From Gammaproteobacteria bacterium (GTDB lineage Bacteria; Pseudomonadota; Gammaproteobacteria; Pseudomonadales; Pseudohongiellaceae): 64,000 bases of DNA. The notes beneath the pieces were generated by a model. It was not told the DNA's origin. It saw only the letters and a program-made list of their open reading frames with translations, and ran no database searches. Where the stretch lies: positions 558,001-622,000 of the forward strand of contig JAHEGE010000001.1 of NCBI GenBank assembly GCA_024639905.1, read 5' to 3'. Shown here one piece after another: positions 57,228 to 64,000 of the stretch; within the stretch, counting starts at the first letter, position 1, and every line of letters begins with the position of its first letter. The translations under genes and the position numbers were made by a program.

Positions 57228-57902
57228 CTAGAGGAGTTGTACGACTGCCAGCAAAACCGCTGCCAAAGCGACGCCCAGATGCACGACGCCGACGACGCTC
57301 GCCATCGGCCCCATCTTGCCCTTAATCGCATTGGCCTCAATGGCGAGAATAATTATCACGGTAATAGCCATCGCCGTGGTGCTCGCGCCTGACGCATTGC
57401 CCATTGGTAGGCTGCCTATGCCGTTTAGGTGTCCCGAAGCCACCATGAAAAGCAGCATGGGCAGGGAGAATAGTGTATTCGTGCGCGAAGCCAAACCAGC
57501 TTTAGCAGCGGCGCCAGCCGCCTCTGGAAGCGCTTCGCCACCGCCCAATACCTTCTCGTTAGAGGCCATGACAACCTGTTGGTTGGGCCAGATGATGAGC
57601 CAGACGTTGAGGAACATCAGGGTGCCCATGAGCATGCCGAGCGTAATATAAAAGTTCGTCGCCGCGCCGAGGTAGCCAGCGAGCCCGAGACCCGTGATAA
57701 ACGTGGCCAAGGCGCCGTAACGGAACCACTTGAGGGCGTTAGGTAGTAGTTTAGACACTGCTGAGGCCTTCGCAGCAGGGTCGGCGACCTTGAAATACTC
57801 GGTCTGCACGAAGTTGAAGTAGTAGAGAATGCCGATCCAGATGACGCCAGCAAAAACGTGCATCCAGCGAACGAGGAAGGGGACTAGATTGTCGAGTTCC
57901 AT
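57228..57902 (-). CDS. PuuD-like (urate hydroxylase-type, DUF989) inner-membrane protein
   Basis: The 224-aa product is a polytopic membrane protein of about six helices. The opening LVRWMHVFAGVIWIGILYYF, with a His in the first helix and NFVQTEYFK after it, resembles the membrane domain of PuuD-type urate hydroxylases; WLIIWPNQQVV and SRTNTLFSLPMLLFMVASGH also fit. The cytochrome c domain of full-length PuuD is absent, and no purine-degradation genes are nearby, so urate as substrate is doubtful. Conserved His suggest haem binding (inference). Confidence 0.62.
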   Translation of the reverse strand: MELDNLVPFLVRWMHVFAGVIWIGILYYFNFVQTEYFKVADPAAKASAVSKLLPNALKWFRYGALATFITGLGLAGYLGAATNFYITLGMLMGTLMFLNVWLIIWPNQQVVMASNEKVLGGGEALPEAAGAAAKAGLASRTNTLFSLPMLLFMVASGHLNGIGSLPMGNASGASTTAMAITVIIILAIEANAIKGKMGPMASVVGVVHLGVALAAVLLAVVQLL

Positions 57903-58060
57903 GAGACGTGCTCCTGTTGTTATTTTCTTTGTCAGTGTAGCACCGCAGAGTCTGTGGCCGCCACGATTGTTGTACTCAGGTGATCACGCCGGGGATGGCA
58001 ACAGCGCGACGATTTGTTGATAATGCGAGGCTAATTCCAGTAACGCGAGAGCGATTAGAC

Positions 58061-58858
58061 ATGAGAGACAACGATGACCTCGGCAGGCTACCACCGATGG
58101 TGCCAGAGCGTGATGATGTAGACAGCCACGCCAGCAATCGTCGAGCACAGAGCCAAGACATCGTGATCCCAGCGCGAGGCGCGCGGCCGCAGAGCGGTCC
58201 CGCAGGGCTAAAAGTCGCGGTGGGCTTGCTAATCGTTGCCGCTCTTGGCGGCGCAGGGTTCGCGTACACCTATATTGAACAAGCCAATGCAGAAGCGCGG
58301 TCGGCGGAGCTTCGTATCGCCGATCTCGAGCGCCGCCTGAGTCTGGTGGGTGATAGCGCGGAAGAGTCGACGCTTAAGATGATCGAGCGTATGGACTTTA
58401 ACTTCTCTGAAATCGACAAGCTGTGGGCTGCAAGGCGCGTGCTCAATGGCTCAATCGAAGAGCTGAAGAGTGCAGATGCGCGCCTCAAATTGGTCAATGA
58501 CGATCAGGCGGAAGGGATAGCCGCAAACGCAATCAATGCGAACAAAGCGGCCGAAGGCGTCGTCGGCGTGACGGCTAAGGTCAACAGCTTGGCGAACGAG
58601 CTTGCGGCGGCAACAACGTCGCTGTCGCAGCTGGATGCAGACATCGGGCAGCTGGATGGTCTGCGCGGCGACTTGCAAGCGATTCGCGCCGAGCTTAACA
58701 GCGGCGATAGCACCGTGCTGGGTCTCGCAGGACGATTAGAGTATATCGAGCAATCTATGGAGTCGGTGAACGCATTCCGCCTGCAGGTTAACGACAGCCT
58801 GTTCAGGCTGCAGCAAAACGTTGAAACACTGCAGTCGGGCTTACGCCCGGGACAGTGA
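58061..58858 (+). CDS. Single-pass membrane protein with long periplasmic coiled coil, unknown function
   Basis: I do not recognise the family. From ATG 58061 the 265-aa product has a charged cytoplasmic N-terminus (MRDNDDLGRLPPMVPERDDV), one membrane helix (about 49-71; VAVGLLIVAALGGAGFAYTY) and then an almost wholly helical, heptad-rich region: IADLERRLSLVG, LNGSIEELKSADARLKLV, NSLANELAAATTSLSQLDAD and RLEYIEQSMESVNAFRLQVN. The frame is open from 57980. It is divergent from the PuuD-like gene and convergent with an enoyl-CoA hydratase gene. Confidence 0.75.
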   Translation: MRDNDDLGRLPPMVPERDDVDSHASNRRAQSQDIVIPARGARPQSGPAGLKVAVGLLIVAALGGAGFAYTYIEQANAEARSAELRIADLERRLSLVGDSAEESTLKMIERMDFNFSEIDKLWAARRVLNGSIEELKSADARLKLVNDDQAEGIAANAINANKAAEGVVGVTAKVNSLANELAAATTSLSQLDADIGQLDGLRGDLQAIRAELNSGDSTVLGLAGRLEYIEQSMESVNAFRLQVNDSLFRLQQNVETLQSGLRPGQ

Positions 58859-58873
58859 ACGCAAGCTGCTAGC

Positions 58874-59668
58874 CTATTTGCCGGTGAACTGTGGGCTTCG
58901 CTTTTCTACGAACGCGCTCACCCCTTCGCGGAAATCGGCACGCGACGCGCAGTCGGCGAAATACTCCGCCTCAGCCTGTAGTTGCGACTCGAACTCGCTC
59001 TCGAGTGACCGGTAAAACAACGCCTTGGTATTGCCATAGACGTGAGTTGGGCCAGCAGCGAGGCGCTGTGCGAGAGCTTGAGTCTCGGTGGCCAGCTCTA
59101 CAGAGGGCACTACGAAATTAATCATGCCGCTGTCTTTCGCCTCCTGTGCGCTAAATCGGTCTCCCAATAACGCAATCTCCATCGCCTTCTTAATGCCAAC
59201 CGCGCGCGGCAGGTGGAATGAGGATGAGCCGTCTGGGCTTGTGCCTATTTTGCAGTAGGCGAGGGTGAAAAAAGCATCGTCTGCCGCGATGACCAGGTCG
59301 CACGCCAAGGCCATGCTGACGCCGGCGCCAGCCGCCGCACCGCGACAGCTTGCGATAATGGGTTTAGGCATGCGCCGCATAGCGAACATGATCGGGTGCA
59401 GGTCATGGATCCGCAGCAGAAATTCTTTGCGAACTTCGGCTGGGTCTTTCTTGATCGACTCGCTCATTCCTTTGACGTCCCCGCCTGCCATGAAGTGCTC
59501 GCCGGCGCCGGTGAGGACGACGCAGCGGACCTCGTCGTCGTGTTCGATATCGTGCAGCGCCTCGTTAAGCTGGGCGCGCATTTCCATGCTGAGCGCGTTA
59601 CGCGCCTCGGGGCGGTTCATGGTGAGTGTCGCTATGCCGTCTGCGATGGAGAGATCTAGGTGGGCCAT
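58874..59668 (-). CDS. Enoyl-CoA hydratase/isomerase family protein
   Basis: Crotonase-fold enzyme acting on a CoA thioester. The start is ATG 59668 (MAHLDLSIADGIATLTMNR) with AAGGACG upstream. Oxyanion-hole segments are GEHFMAGGDVKGM and CRGAAAGAGVSMALACDL. Where classical hydratases have a catalytic Glu, this protein has GTSPDGSSSFHLPRAVG, with Asp, closer to PaaG-like isomerases. Length 264 aa. The substrate is unknown; it stands alone and is divergent from tRNA-Leu. Confidence 0.86.
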   Translation of the reverse strand: MAHLDLSIADGIATLTMNRPEARNALSMEMRAQLNEALHDIEHDDEVRCVVLTGAGEHFMAGGDVKGMSESIKKDPAEVRKEFLLRIHDLHPIMFAMRRMPKPIIASCRGAAAGAGVSMALACDLVIAADDAFFTLAYCKIGTSPDGSSSFHLPRAVGIKKAMEIALLGDRFSAQEAKDSGMINFVVPSVELATETQALAQRLAAGPTHVYGNTKALFYRSLESEFESQLQAEAEYFADCASRADFREGVSAFVEKRSPQFTGK

Positions 59669-59737
59669 ACTGGTCGTCCTTATTCTTGGTAGAAAGTGCT
59701 TGCTAGTAGAACTGACGATACCCGCAGTGAGGGCCGC

Positions 59738-59765
59738 TTGGCAACGCGCGCATATCGGGTATAAT
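59738..59765 (+). promoter_or_regulatory. Strong sigma-70 promoter of tRNA-Leu
   Basis: TTGGCA (59738-59743) and a perfect TATAAT (59760-59765), 16 bp apart, followed by the GC-rich discriminator GCGCCTCCC, typical of stringently controlled stable-RNA genes. Expected start near 59772, about 33 bases before the mature tRNA. Confidence 0.82.
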
Positions 59766-59804
59766 GCGCCTCCCGTGTAAAGCCCAGTGCTCGAGACGGT
59801 TGCT

Positions 59805-59889
59805 GCGGACGTGGCGGAATTGGTAGACGCGCTAGATTTAGGTTCTAGTATCGAAAGGTGTGGGAGTTCAAGTCTCCCCGTCCGCACCA
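59805..59889 (+). tRNA. leuW: tRNA-Leu (anticodon UAG)
   Basis: An 85-nt class II tRNA with encoded CCA. The acceptor stem GCGGACG pairs with CGTCCGC; the anticodon arm CTAGA-TTTAGGT-TCTAG gives anticodon TAG, reading CUN leucine codons. A long variable arm and the T arm GGGAG-TTCAAGT-CTCCC are present. The symbol follows E. coli naming for Leu-UAG and is by analogy. Confidence 0.97.
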
Positions 59890-59989
59890 CACTCTAATTT
59901 CCTTTGTAGATTTCCTCTGTTATATATTCTTCTCCCCGCTCGGCTGCTAAGCTTTCTTTTTGACGCAATCAGGAAAGGATCGTTGCAGC

Positions 59990-60754
59990 ATGGCAAAGGG
60001 GCTTTTCTCTAAATGGCTAAGCAAGTCGACAGTCGCCGATAAAGCGCTGGACGATAGCGCGGCCCGCGCGGTGTCCACACGCAGCGAAGTCGCCGACTTC
60101 CTCGCGCGAGTCGATGCCTTACCCGCGACTCAGGCAGACGCTCGCTTGTTGTTCGGGCTTGATGCGACGGCGAGTCGACAGCCTACTTGGGACAGTGCAA
60201 GCCAGCTGCAAGCGCACATGTTTAGTGAGGCGCACAAGCTCGGTGGTCTCGCCGTGCAGCTGTGTTATTTTCGCGGTTTTGGAGAATTTCGAGCAACGCC
60301 GTGGCATGACAATGCAGCGCCTGTCCTAGATACTATGCAGGGCCTTCGATGCCAAGCCGGCGCGACACAGATAGGGCGATTGCTAGCCCATGCCCTGATT
60401 GAGCATAAAACCAAACCCATAGCCTGCGTCGTCTATATCGGCGACTGTCTCGAAGAAAGGCTGGACTCACTCGCTGAGCTTGCTGGACAGATGGGGCTGC
60501 GTTCGCTTCCATTATTTGCTTTTCAAGAAGGCGGCGATTCAGTCGCGGCAGCAGGGTTTAAAGAATTATGCCGGCTCTCGGGAGGCGCCTATGGCCGCTT
60601 TGATGCCGATAGCGCCGATCAGCTGCGGGCGTTGCTGCGGGCCGTCGCGGCCTATGCGGCGGGAGGGAGGAAAGGATTGCTTGCGCTAGGCGCTCGCGAT
60701 GCCTCTTCGTCGAAAATTGTTGCACTGCTCGAGAATCAGCTCCCGAAGGTCTAG
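59990..60754 (+). CDS. von Willebrand factor A-like domain protein, unknown function
   Basis: The 254-aa product (ATG 59990, AAGGAT upstream; frame open from 59960) fits a vWA Rossmann fold: LLFGLDATASR gives a MIDAS-like D58-x-T-x-S, GATQIGRLLAHAL supplies the expected Thr, and ACVVYIGDCLEE the expected Asp after a hydrophobic strand. The first motif is DxTxS rather than DxSxS, so metal binding is plausible but unproven. N-terminus is short and basic (MAKGLFSKWLSKS); no signal peptide. It lies 39 bp upstream of the J-protein gene on the same strand, suggesting co-function. Confidence 0.75.
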   Translation: MAKGLFSKWLSKSTVADKALDDSAARAVSTRSEVADFLARVDALPATQADARLLFGLDATASRQPTWDSASQLQAHMFSEAHKLGGLAVQLCYFRGFGEFRATPWHDNAAPVLDTMQGLRCQAGATQIGRLLAHALIEHKTKPIACVVYIGDCLEERLDSLAELAGQMGLRSLPLFAFQEGGDSVAAAGFKELCRLSGGAYGRFDADSADQLRALLRAVAAYAAGGRKGLLALGARDASSSKIVALLENQLPKV

Positions 60755-60793
60755 ATTGAACACTGTTCGCCTCACAGCGCATTGGTTGCCACT

Positions 60794-61537
60794 ATGATAA
60801 TCCGCCTACTACTGCTGTTGCTGCTGCCGCTCATCGCCTACTGGCTCGCGCAGCAGCTTACTCAACGCTTCGCGTTCTCACAAGGCCAGAGACGTTGGTT
60901 GTTTATCAGCTTCGCGGCGCTACTTGTCGTCGCGGTGCTCATCGTTCTGGGGCGATTGCCGTTGCAGTTTATTCTCGCGCCGCTCGGTTTGGTGGCGACC
61001 GCGCTGTTTCGCTTGCTGCCTGCGATGCTCCGATTCTTGCCAATGCTGCGTATGCTCAAGGGCAGGGCGAGCGCCGCACAGCCGCGTAGCAAGGGGCAAG
61101 AGTCCACTCTGCGCACGCGCTTCCTGGCGATGGTTCTCGATCATGAGGCTGCGCGGATGCATGGAGAAGTCTTAGAAGGGCGCTTCGTAGGACGTGAGCT
61201 GAGTAGTCTTGCCCACGAGGACTTTCAGACGCTGCTCGATGAGTGCCGCGGCGACGAAGATTCTCTTCAATTGCTGCAGGCGTTTCTCGCGCGTGAGCAC
61301 CCTGAATGGAGATTCAGCTCTCAGGCTGAGGGGCCTTCAGGCAGTGCAGGAGGAGGCCAGGACGACACGATGACACGCGATCATGCACTAGACATACTGG
61401 GGCTTGAAGAGGGAGCCGAACGCGCTGAAATCGTCGCCGCGCACCGTGACCTCATGCGCAAATTGCATCCCGATCGCGGCGGCAACGACTACCTCGCGCA
61501 GAAGGTCAATGCGGCGAAAGACTTTCTGCTCGAGTGA
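60794..61537 (+). CDS. Membrane J-domain protein resembling Pam18/Tim14
   Basis: The 247-aa product (ATG 60794; TTG 60782 in frame) has N-terminal hydrophobic helices (IIRLLLLLLLPLIAYWLAQ; LFISFAALLVVAVLIVLG; LQFILAPLGLVATALF), a cytoplasmic middle part (RFLAMVLDHEAARMHGEVL...ALLDECRGDED-like, here TLLDECRGDED), and a C-terminal J domain about residues 194-247. The J domain contains LMRKLHPDRGGNDYLAQKVN with HPD at 225-227; HPDRGG-xxYLAxKVNxAKDxLL is characteristic of Pam18/Tim14-type J-proteins. It should stimulate a DnaK-type Hsp70 at the inner membrane. Paired with the vWA gene. Confidence 0.85.
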   Translation: MIIRLLLLLLLPLIAYWLAQQLTQRFAFSQGQRRWLFISFAALLVVAVLIVLGRLPLQFILAPLGLVATALFRLLPAMLRFLPMLRMLKGRASAAQPRSKGQESTLRTRFLAMVLDHEAARMHGEVLEGRFVGRELSSLAHEDFQTLLDECRGDEDSLQLLQAFLAREHPEWRFSSQAEGPSGSAGGGQDDTMTRDHALDILGLEEGAERAEIVAAHRDLMRKLHPDRGGNDYLAQKVNAAKDFLLE

Positions 61538-61547
61538 TTCTCGTGCG

Positions 61548-62330
61548 CTAGCCGGCCGCCGATTTGGCCGCAGATTTCGCGAGGAAGGCTTGGACGATAG
61601 CCTGCGCCTCAGGGGTTTCGAGTAGGCGTTGAAATTCAACAAGTTCTTGCCCAATCACCTCGCGCGTCGCCTCGGGCGAGCCGCGTTTGATTAAACGCTT
61701 GCTCGTCTGTACCGAGTCTGCTGGTAGGCTCGCCAGCTGACGCGCTTTCTCCAGCGCGCTGGCGGCGAAGTCGGCTTGTTCGAAGACCGCATTGACGACC
61801 CCGTAGTCGCGCGCTTGCTCTGCGCTCATGCGCTCCCCTAGAAGCAGCATTTCCGAGGCTCGCTGATGGCCAATTTGGCGCGGCAGCAGGTAGCTAGACC
61901 CCGCCTCGGGGCAGAGGCCTAGACGCGTGAATGGCATTTGCAAGAAACACTCACGCGAGGCGTAAACTAGATCGCAATGGAATAGCAGTGTGGTGCCGAT
62001 GCCGATAGCGAGTCCGCTAATCGCCGCGATTAGCGGCTTGCGACTCTCGTTGAGCGCATGCATGAGGTCTTGTGAGGGCCGTCCGCCGCCTTTATCGTCG
62101 TCATTCTGTACGAAGCCGTTCACGTCATTGCCGCTGGTGAAGCAGTCTTCGGTGCCCTTGATGAGCACGACGCGCACGTCGGCGCTTTCATCAGCCCAGC
62201 GAAGGCCTGCGGCGAGGGCGGCGTACATCTCGGGCAAGAGGGCGTTCTTCTTCTCGGGGCGGTTAATCATGAGGCAGAAGACGCCTGCATCGAGGTGGTA
62301 TTCAATAAATGGGCTAGAGGATTCGAGCAT
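61548..62330 (-). CDS. Enoyl-CoA hydratase/isomerase family protein
   Basis: Second crotonase-fold protein of the window. The 260-aa product has FCLMINRPEKKNAL, the oxyanion segments EDCFTSGNDVNGFV and ISGLAIGIGTTLLFHCDL, and FTRLGLCPEAGSSYLLPRQI, where the Glu lies at a catalytic position. The C-terminus is helical, with Ala/Lys-rich end SAAKSAAG. It converges with the J-protein gene (10-bp gap). Specific substrate unknown; about 130 bp separate it from the divergent fumarase gene. Confidence 0.87.
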   Translation of the reverse strand: MLESSSPFIEYHLDAGVFCLMINRPEKKNALLPEMYAALAAGLRWADESADVRVVLIKGTEDCFTSGNDVNGFVQNDDDKGGGRPSQDLMHALNESRKPLIAAISGLAIGIGTTLLFHCDLVYASRECFLQMPFTRLGLCPEAGSSYLLPRQIGHQRASEMLLLGERMSAEQARDYGVVNAVFEQADFAASALEKARQLASLPADSVQTSKRLIKRGSPEATREVIGQELVEFQRLLETPEAQAIVQAFLAKSAAKSAAG

Positions 62331-62474
62331 AGGGAAAGGCTTCCGTATTCAGTGCTAAACTTAGGTTAAAGCGCCGCTCTAAAACGACGTCATAAGAGAG
62401 CGAGTGCACTATCGCAAACTTCGAGGCTCAGAACCATATTCCAGCGCCTCATCCAATGCAAGGGGACCCACAAA

Positions 62475-64000
62475 GTGTCGACAACAGCGCCAACTCTCAT
62501 CCGCAACGAAGACCTTATTCAGAGTGTCGCCGACGCGCTACAGTATATTTCTTATTACCATCCCATCGATTTTATTCAAGCCGTACACGCCGCCTATGAA
62601 CGCGAAGAATCCCCCGCGGCGAAGGACGCGATGGCGCAGATCCTGATTAATTCGCGTCTGTGCGCGGAGGGCAAGCGCCCTATCTGCCAAGACACCGGCA
62701 TAGTCTGCGTCTTTCTCAAGGTGGGCATGCAGGTGCAATGGGAGGGCTCGATGTCGGTTGCCGACATGGTGAACGAGGGAGTCCGTCGCGCCTACAAGCA
62801 TCCGGATAACGTGCTGCGGGCCTCTATACTCTTGGATCCCGCGGGGCTGCGCAAGAACTCGGGGGACAATACGCCTGCGGTAATCCATATGGAATTAGTG
62901 CCGGGCAATACCGTCGAGGTCAAACTCGCCGCTAAAGGTGGCGGTTCTGAGAATAAGTCGAAACTCGCCATGCTCAACCCTAGCGACAGCATCGTAGACT
63001 GGGTAGAGCGCACGGTGCCAACCATGGGCGCTGGATGGTGCCCGCCGGGCATGTTGGGCATTGGTATCGGCGGCACCGCCGAGAAAGCCATGTTGTTGGC
63101 GAAAGAGTCGCTAATGGATCCCATCACCATTCACGAGTTGAAGCAGCGCGGACCCAATTCCCGCGTCGAAGAGCTGCGCTTGGAAATCATGGAGCGCGTG
63201 AATAATCTGGGTATAGGCGCACAGGGTTTGGGGGGGCTGACGACGGTGCTCGACGTGAAGATTAATGACTACCCGACCCACGCAGCGTCGCTGCCAGTGG
63301 CGATGATTCCTAATTGCGCAGCCACGCGCCATGCCCACTTTCATCTAGATGGCAGCGGCGCGGCGCTACTGACGCCGCCGAGTCTGTCCGAATGGCCAGA
63401 AATCGCCTGGGATGTGGGCCCGCGGGCACGACGCGTGAATCTCGATGAGGTGACGGCGGAAGAAGTGGCGCAGTGGCAGCCGGGCGAGACCCTGCTGCTC
63501 TCCGGCACCATGCTTACTGGCCGTGACGCGGCGCACAAGCGTCTGCTCACGCAACTTGCCAACGGTGAGCCTCTCCCCGCGGGCGTTGATTTCAAGAATA
63601 AGTTTATCTATTACGTAGGGCCGGTCGATGCCGTACGCGACGAGGTGATCGGTCCGGCGGGTCCTACGACGGCGACGCGTATGGATAAGTTTACCGACGA
63701 CATGCTCGCCAAGACCGGGCTTATCGGCATGATTGGTAAGGCCGAGCGAGGCCCCGCTGGCATCGAGGCGATCAAGAAACACAAGGCGGTCTACCTCATG
63801 GCCGTGGGCGGTGCCGCCTATCTCGTATCTAAGGCGATCAAGCAATCGAAGGTTGTCGCCTTCGAAGACTTGGGTATGGAGGCGATCCATGAGTTCGTGG
63901 TCGACGAGATGCCGGTGACTGTAGCGGTCGATTCGCAAGGCACTTCGGTCCACAACACGGGCCCTGCAATCTGGCGCCAGCACATCATCGAGGCGCATGG
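62475..64000 (+). CDS. fumA: Class I fumarate hydratase (Fe-S), 3' end cut by window
   Basis: Oxygen-sensitive [4Fe-4S] hydratase converting fumarate to malate in the TCA cycle. I translated from GTG 62475 (AGGGGA eight bases upstream) and obtained one open frame of 508 codons to the window edge. Cluster cysteines are in ICQDTGIVC, GWCPPGMLGIGIGG and PNCAATRHAHFHLDG. Both class I domains are present: the alpha-like N-terminal part and the beta-like C-terminal part (LLLSGTMLTGRDAAHKR, KFIYYVGPVDA, VVAFEDLGMEAIHEF). Only the last few residues should be missing. It could also be named fumB; the sequence cannot decide. Confidence 0.93.
   Translation, partial: MSTTAPTLIRNEDLIQSVADALQYISYYHPIDFIQAVHAAYEREESPAAKDAMAQILINSRLCAEGKRPICQDTGIVCVFLKVGMQVQWEGSMSVADMVNEGVRRAYKHPDNVLRASILLDPAGLRKNSGDNTPAVIHMELVPGNTVEVKLAAKGGGSENKSKLAMLNPSDSIVDWVERTVPTMGAGWCPPGMLGIGIGGTAEKAMLLAKESLMDPITIHELKQRGPNSRVEELRLEIMERVNNLGIGAQGLGGLTTVLDVKINDYPTHAASLPVAMIPNCAATRHAHFHLDGSGAALLTPPSLSEWPEIAWDVGPRARRVNLDEVTAEEVAQWQPGETLLLSGTMLTGRDAAHKRLLTQLANGEPLPAGVDFKNKFIYYVGPVDAVRDEVIGPAGPTTATRMDKFTDDMLAKTGLIGMIGKAERGPAGIEAIKKHKAVYLMAVGGAAYLVSKAIKQSKVVAFEDLGMEAIHEFVVDEMPVTVAVDSQGTSVHNTGPAIWRQHIIEAH

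Noticed and set aside
59668-59890. N-terminal extension of the enoyl-CoA hydratase frame to 59890
   Set aside because: The extension reads the reverse strand of tRNA-Leu and its promoter (giving a false VRTGRLELP peptide); the family start is at 59668 with its own ribosome site.

Overview
The window is a continuous piece of core chromosome from a gammaproteobacterium at roughly 55-58 % GC (my estimate by eye). Gene content and order resemble the Pseudomonas/Cellvibrionales-type arrangement: cysD, yhcB/zapG, zapE, rplM-rpsI, petABC, sspAB, dolP-diaA-yraN-lpoA, rsmI, rnpB, the complete mra/dcw cluster, lpxC, secA, argJ-mutT, yacG-coaE-pilD-pilC-pilA, nadC, ampDE, aceEF. I cannot name the genus from sequence alone. 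No prophage, insertion sequence, CRISPR array, rRNA gene or recent island is visible. Genes are tightly packed, and stop/start overlaps of 4-11 bp are common inside operons.

Layout. 1-1.4 kb: end of the sulfate-activation operon (cysD) and the envelope/division protein gene zapG on the minus strand. 1.6-7.8 kb (plus): zapE, ribosomal proteins L13/S9 with a clear promoter and terminator, then the respiratory bc1 complex, in which cytochrome b and cytochrome c1 are one open reading frame, then the stringent starvation proteins SspA/SspB. 7.9-11.4 kb (minus): the outer-envelope group dolP, diaA, yraN, lpoA. 11.6-31.7 kb (plus): rsmI, RNase P RNA, and an unbroken peptidoglycan/division cluster from mraZ to lpxC, preceded by a textbook sigma-70 promoter and a 10-bp-phased array of MraZ boxes. 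31.8-37.3 kb (plus): an M23 peptidase, secA, argJ, mutT. 37.3-40.7 kb (minus): yacG, coaE and type IV pilus genes pilD, pilC, pilA, without pilB. 41-44.8 kb: a small cytochrome c, a secreted HNH nuclease, nadC, ampD, ampE. 45-49.4 kb: pyruvate dehydrogenase E1 and E2, preceded by two 21-bp palindromes. 49.4-51.2 kb (minus): a BtuCD/FecDE-type importer pair. 51.3-56.4 kb: yajQ, ampG, an alkyltransferase-like protein gene, fxsA and groESL, the last with a sigma-32-like promoter. 56.5-64 kb: sodB, a PuuD-like membrane protein, a coiled-coil membrane orphan, two enoyl-CoA hydratase family genes, tRNA-Leu(UAG), a von Willebrand A-like protein paired with a Pam18/Tim14-like membrane J-protein, and a class I fumarase running off the right end.

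Function. Most of the window builds and divides the envelope: murE/F/D/C/G, mraY, ddl and ftsW/I supply and polymerise precursor; ftsL/Q/A/Z, zapG and zapE serve the divisome; lpoA activates a synthase; ampD and ampG recycle muropeptides; lpxC starts lipid A synthesis; secA exports. A second theme is aerobic energy metabolism (petABC, cytochrome c, aceEF, fumarase).

Most deserving of a second look are the fused petBC with an atypical Rieske cluster motif, the extended MraZ operator, the vWA/J-protein pair, the palindromes upstream of aceE, the secreted YHYH-like/HNH protein, and a 14-bp-arm hairpin between sodB and its upstream gene. I found nothing that is clearly a new multi-gene system.
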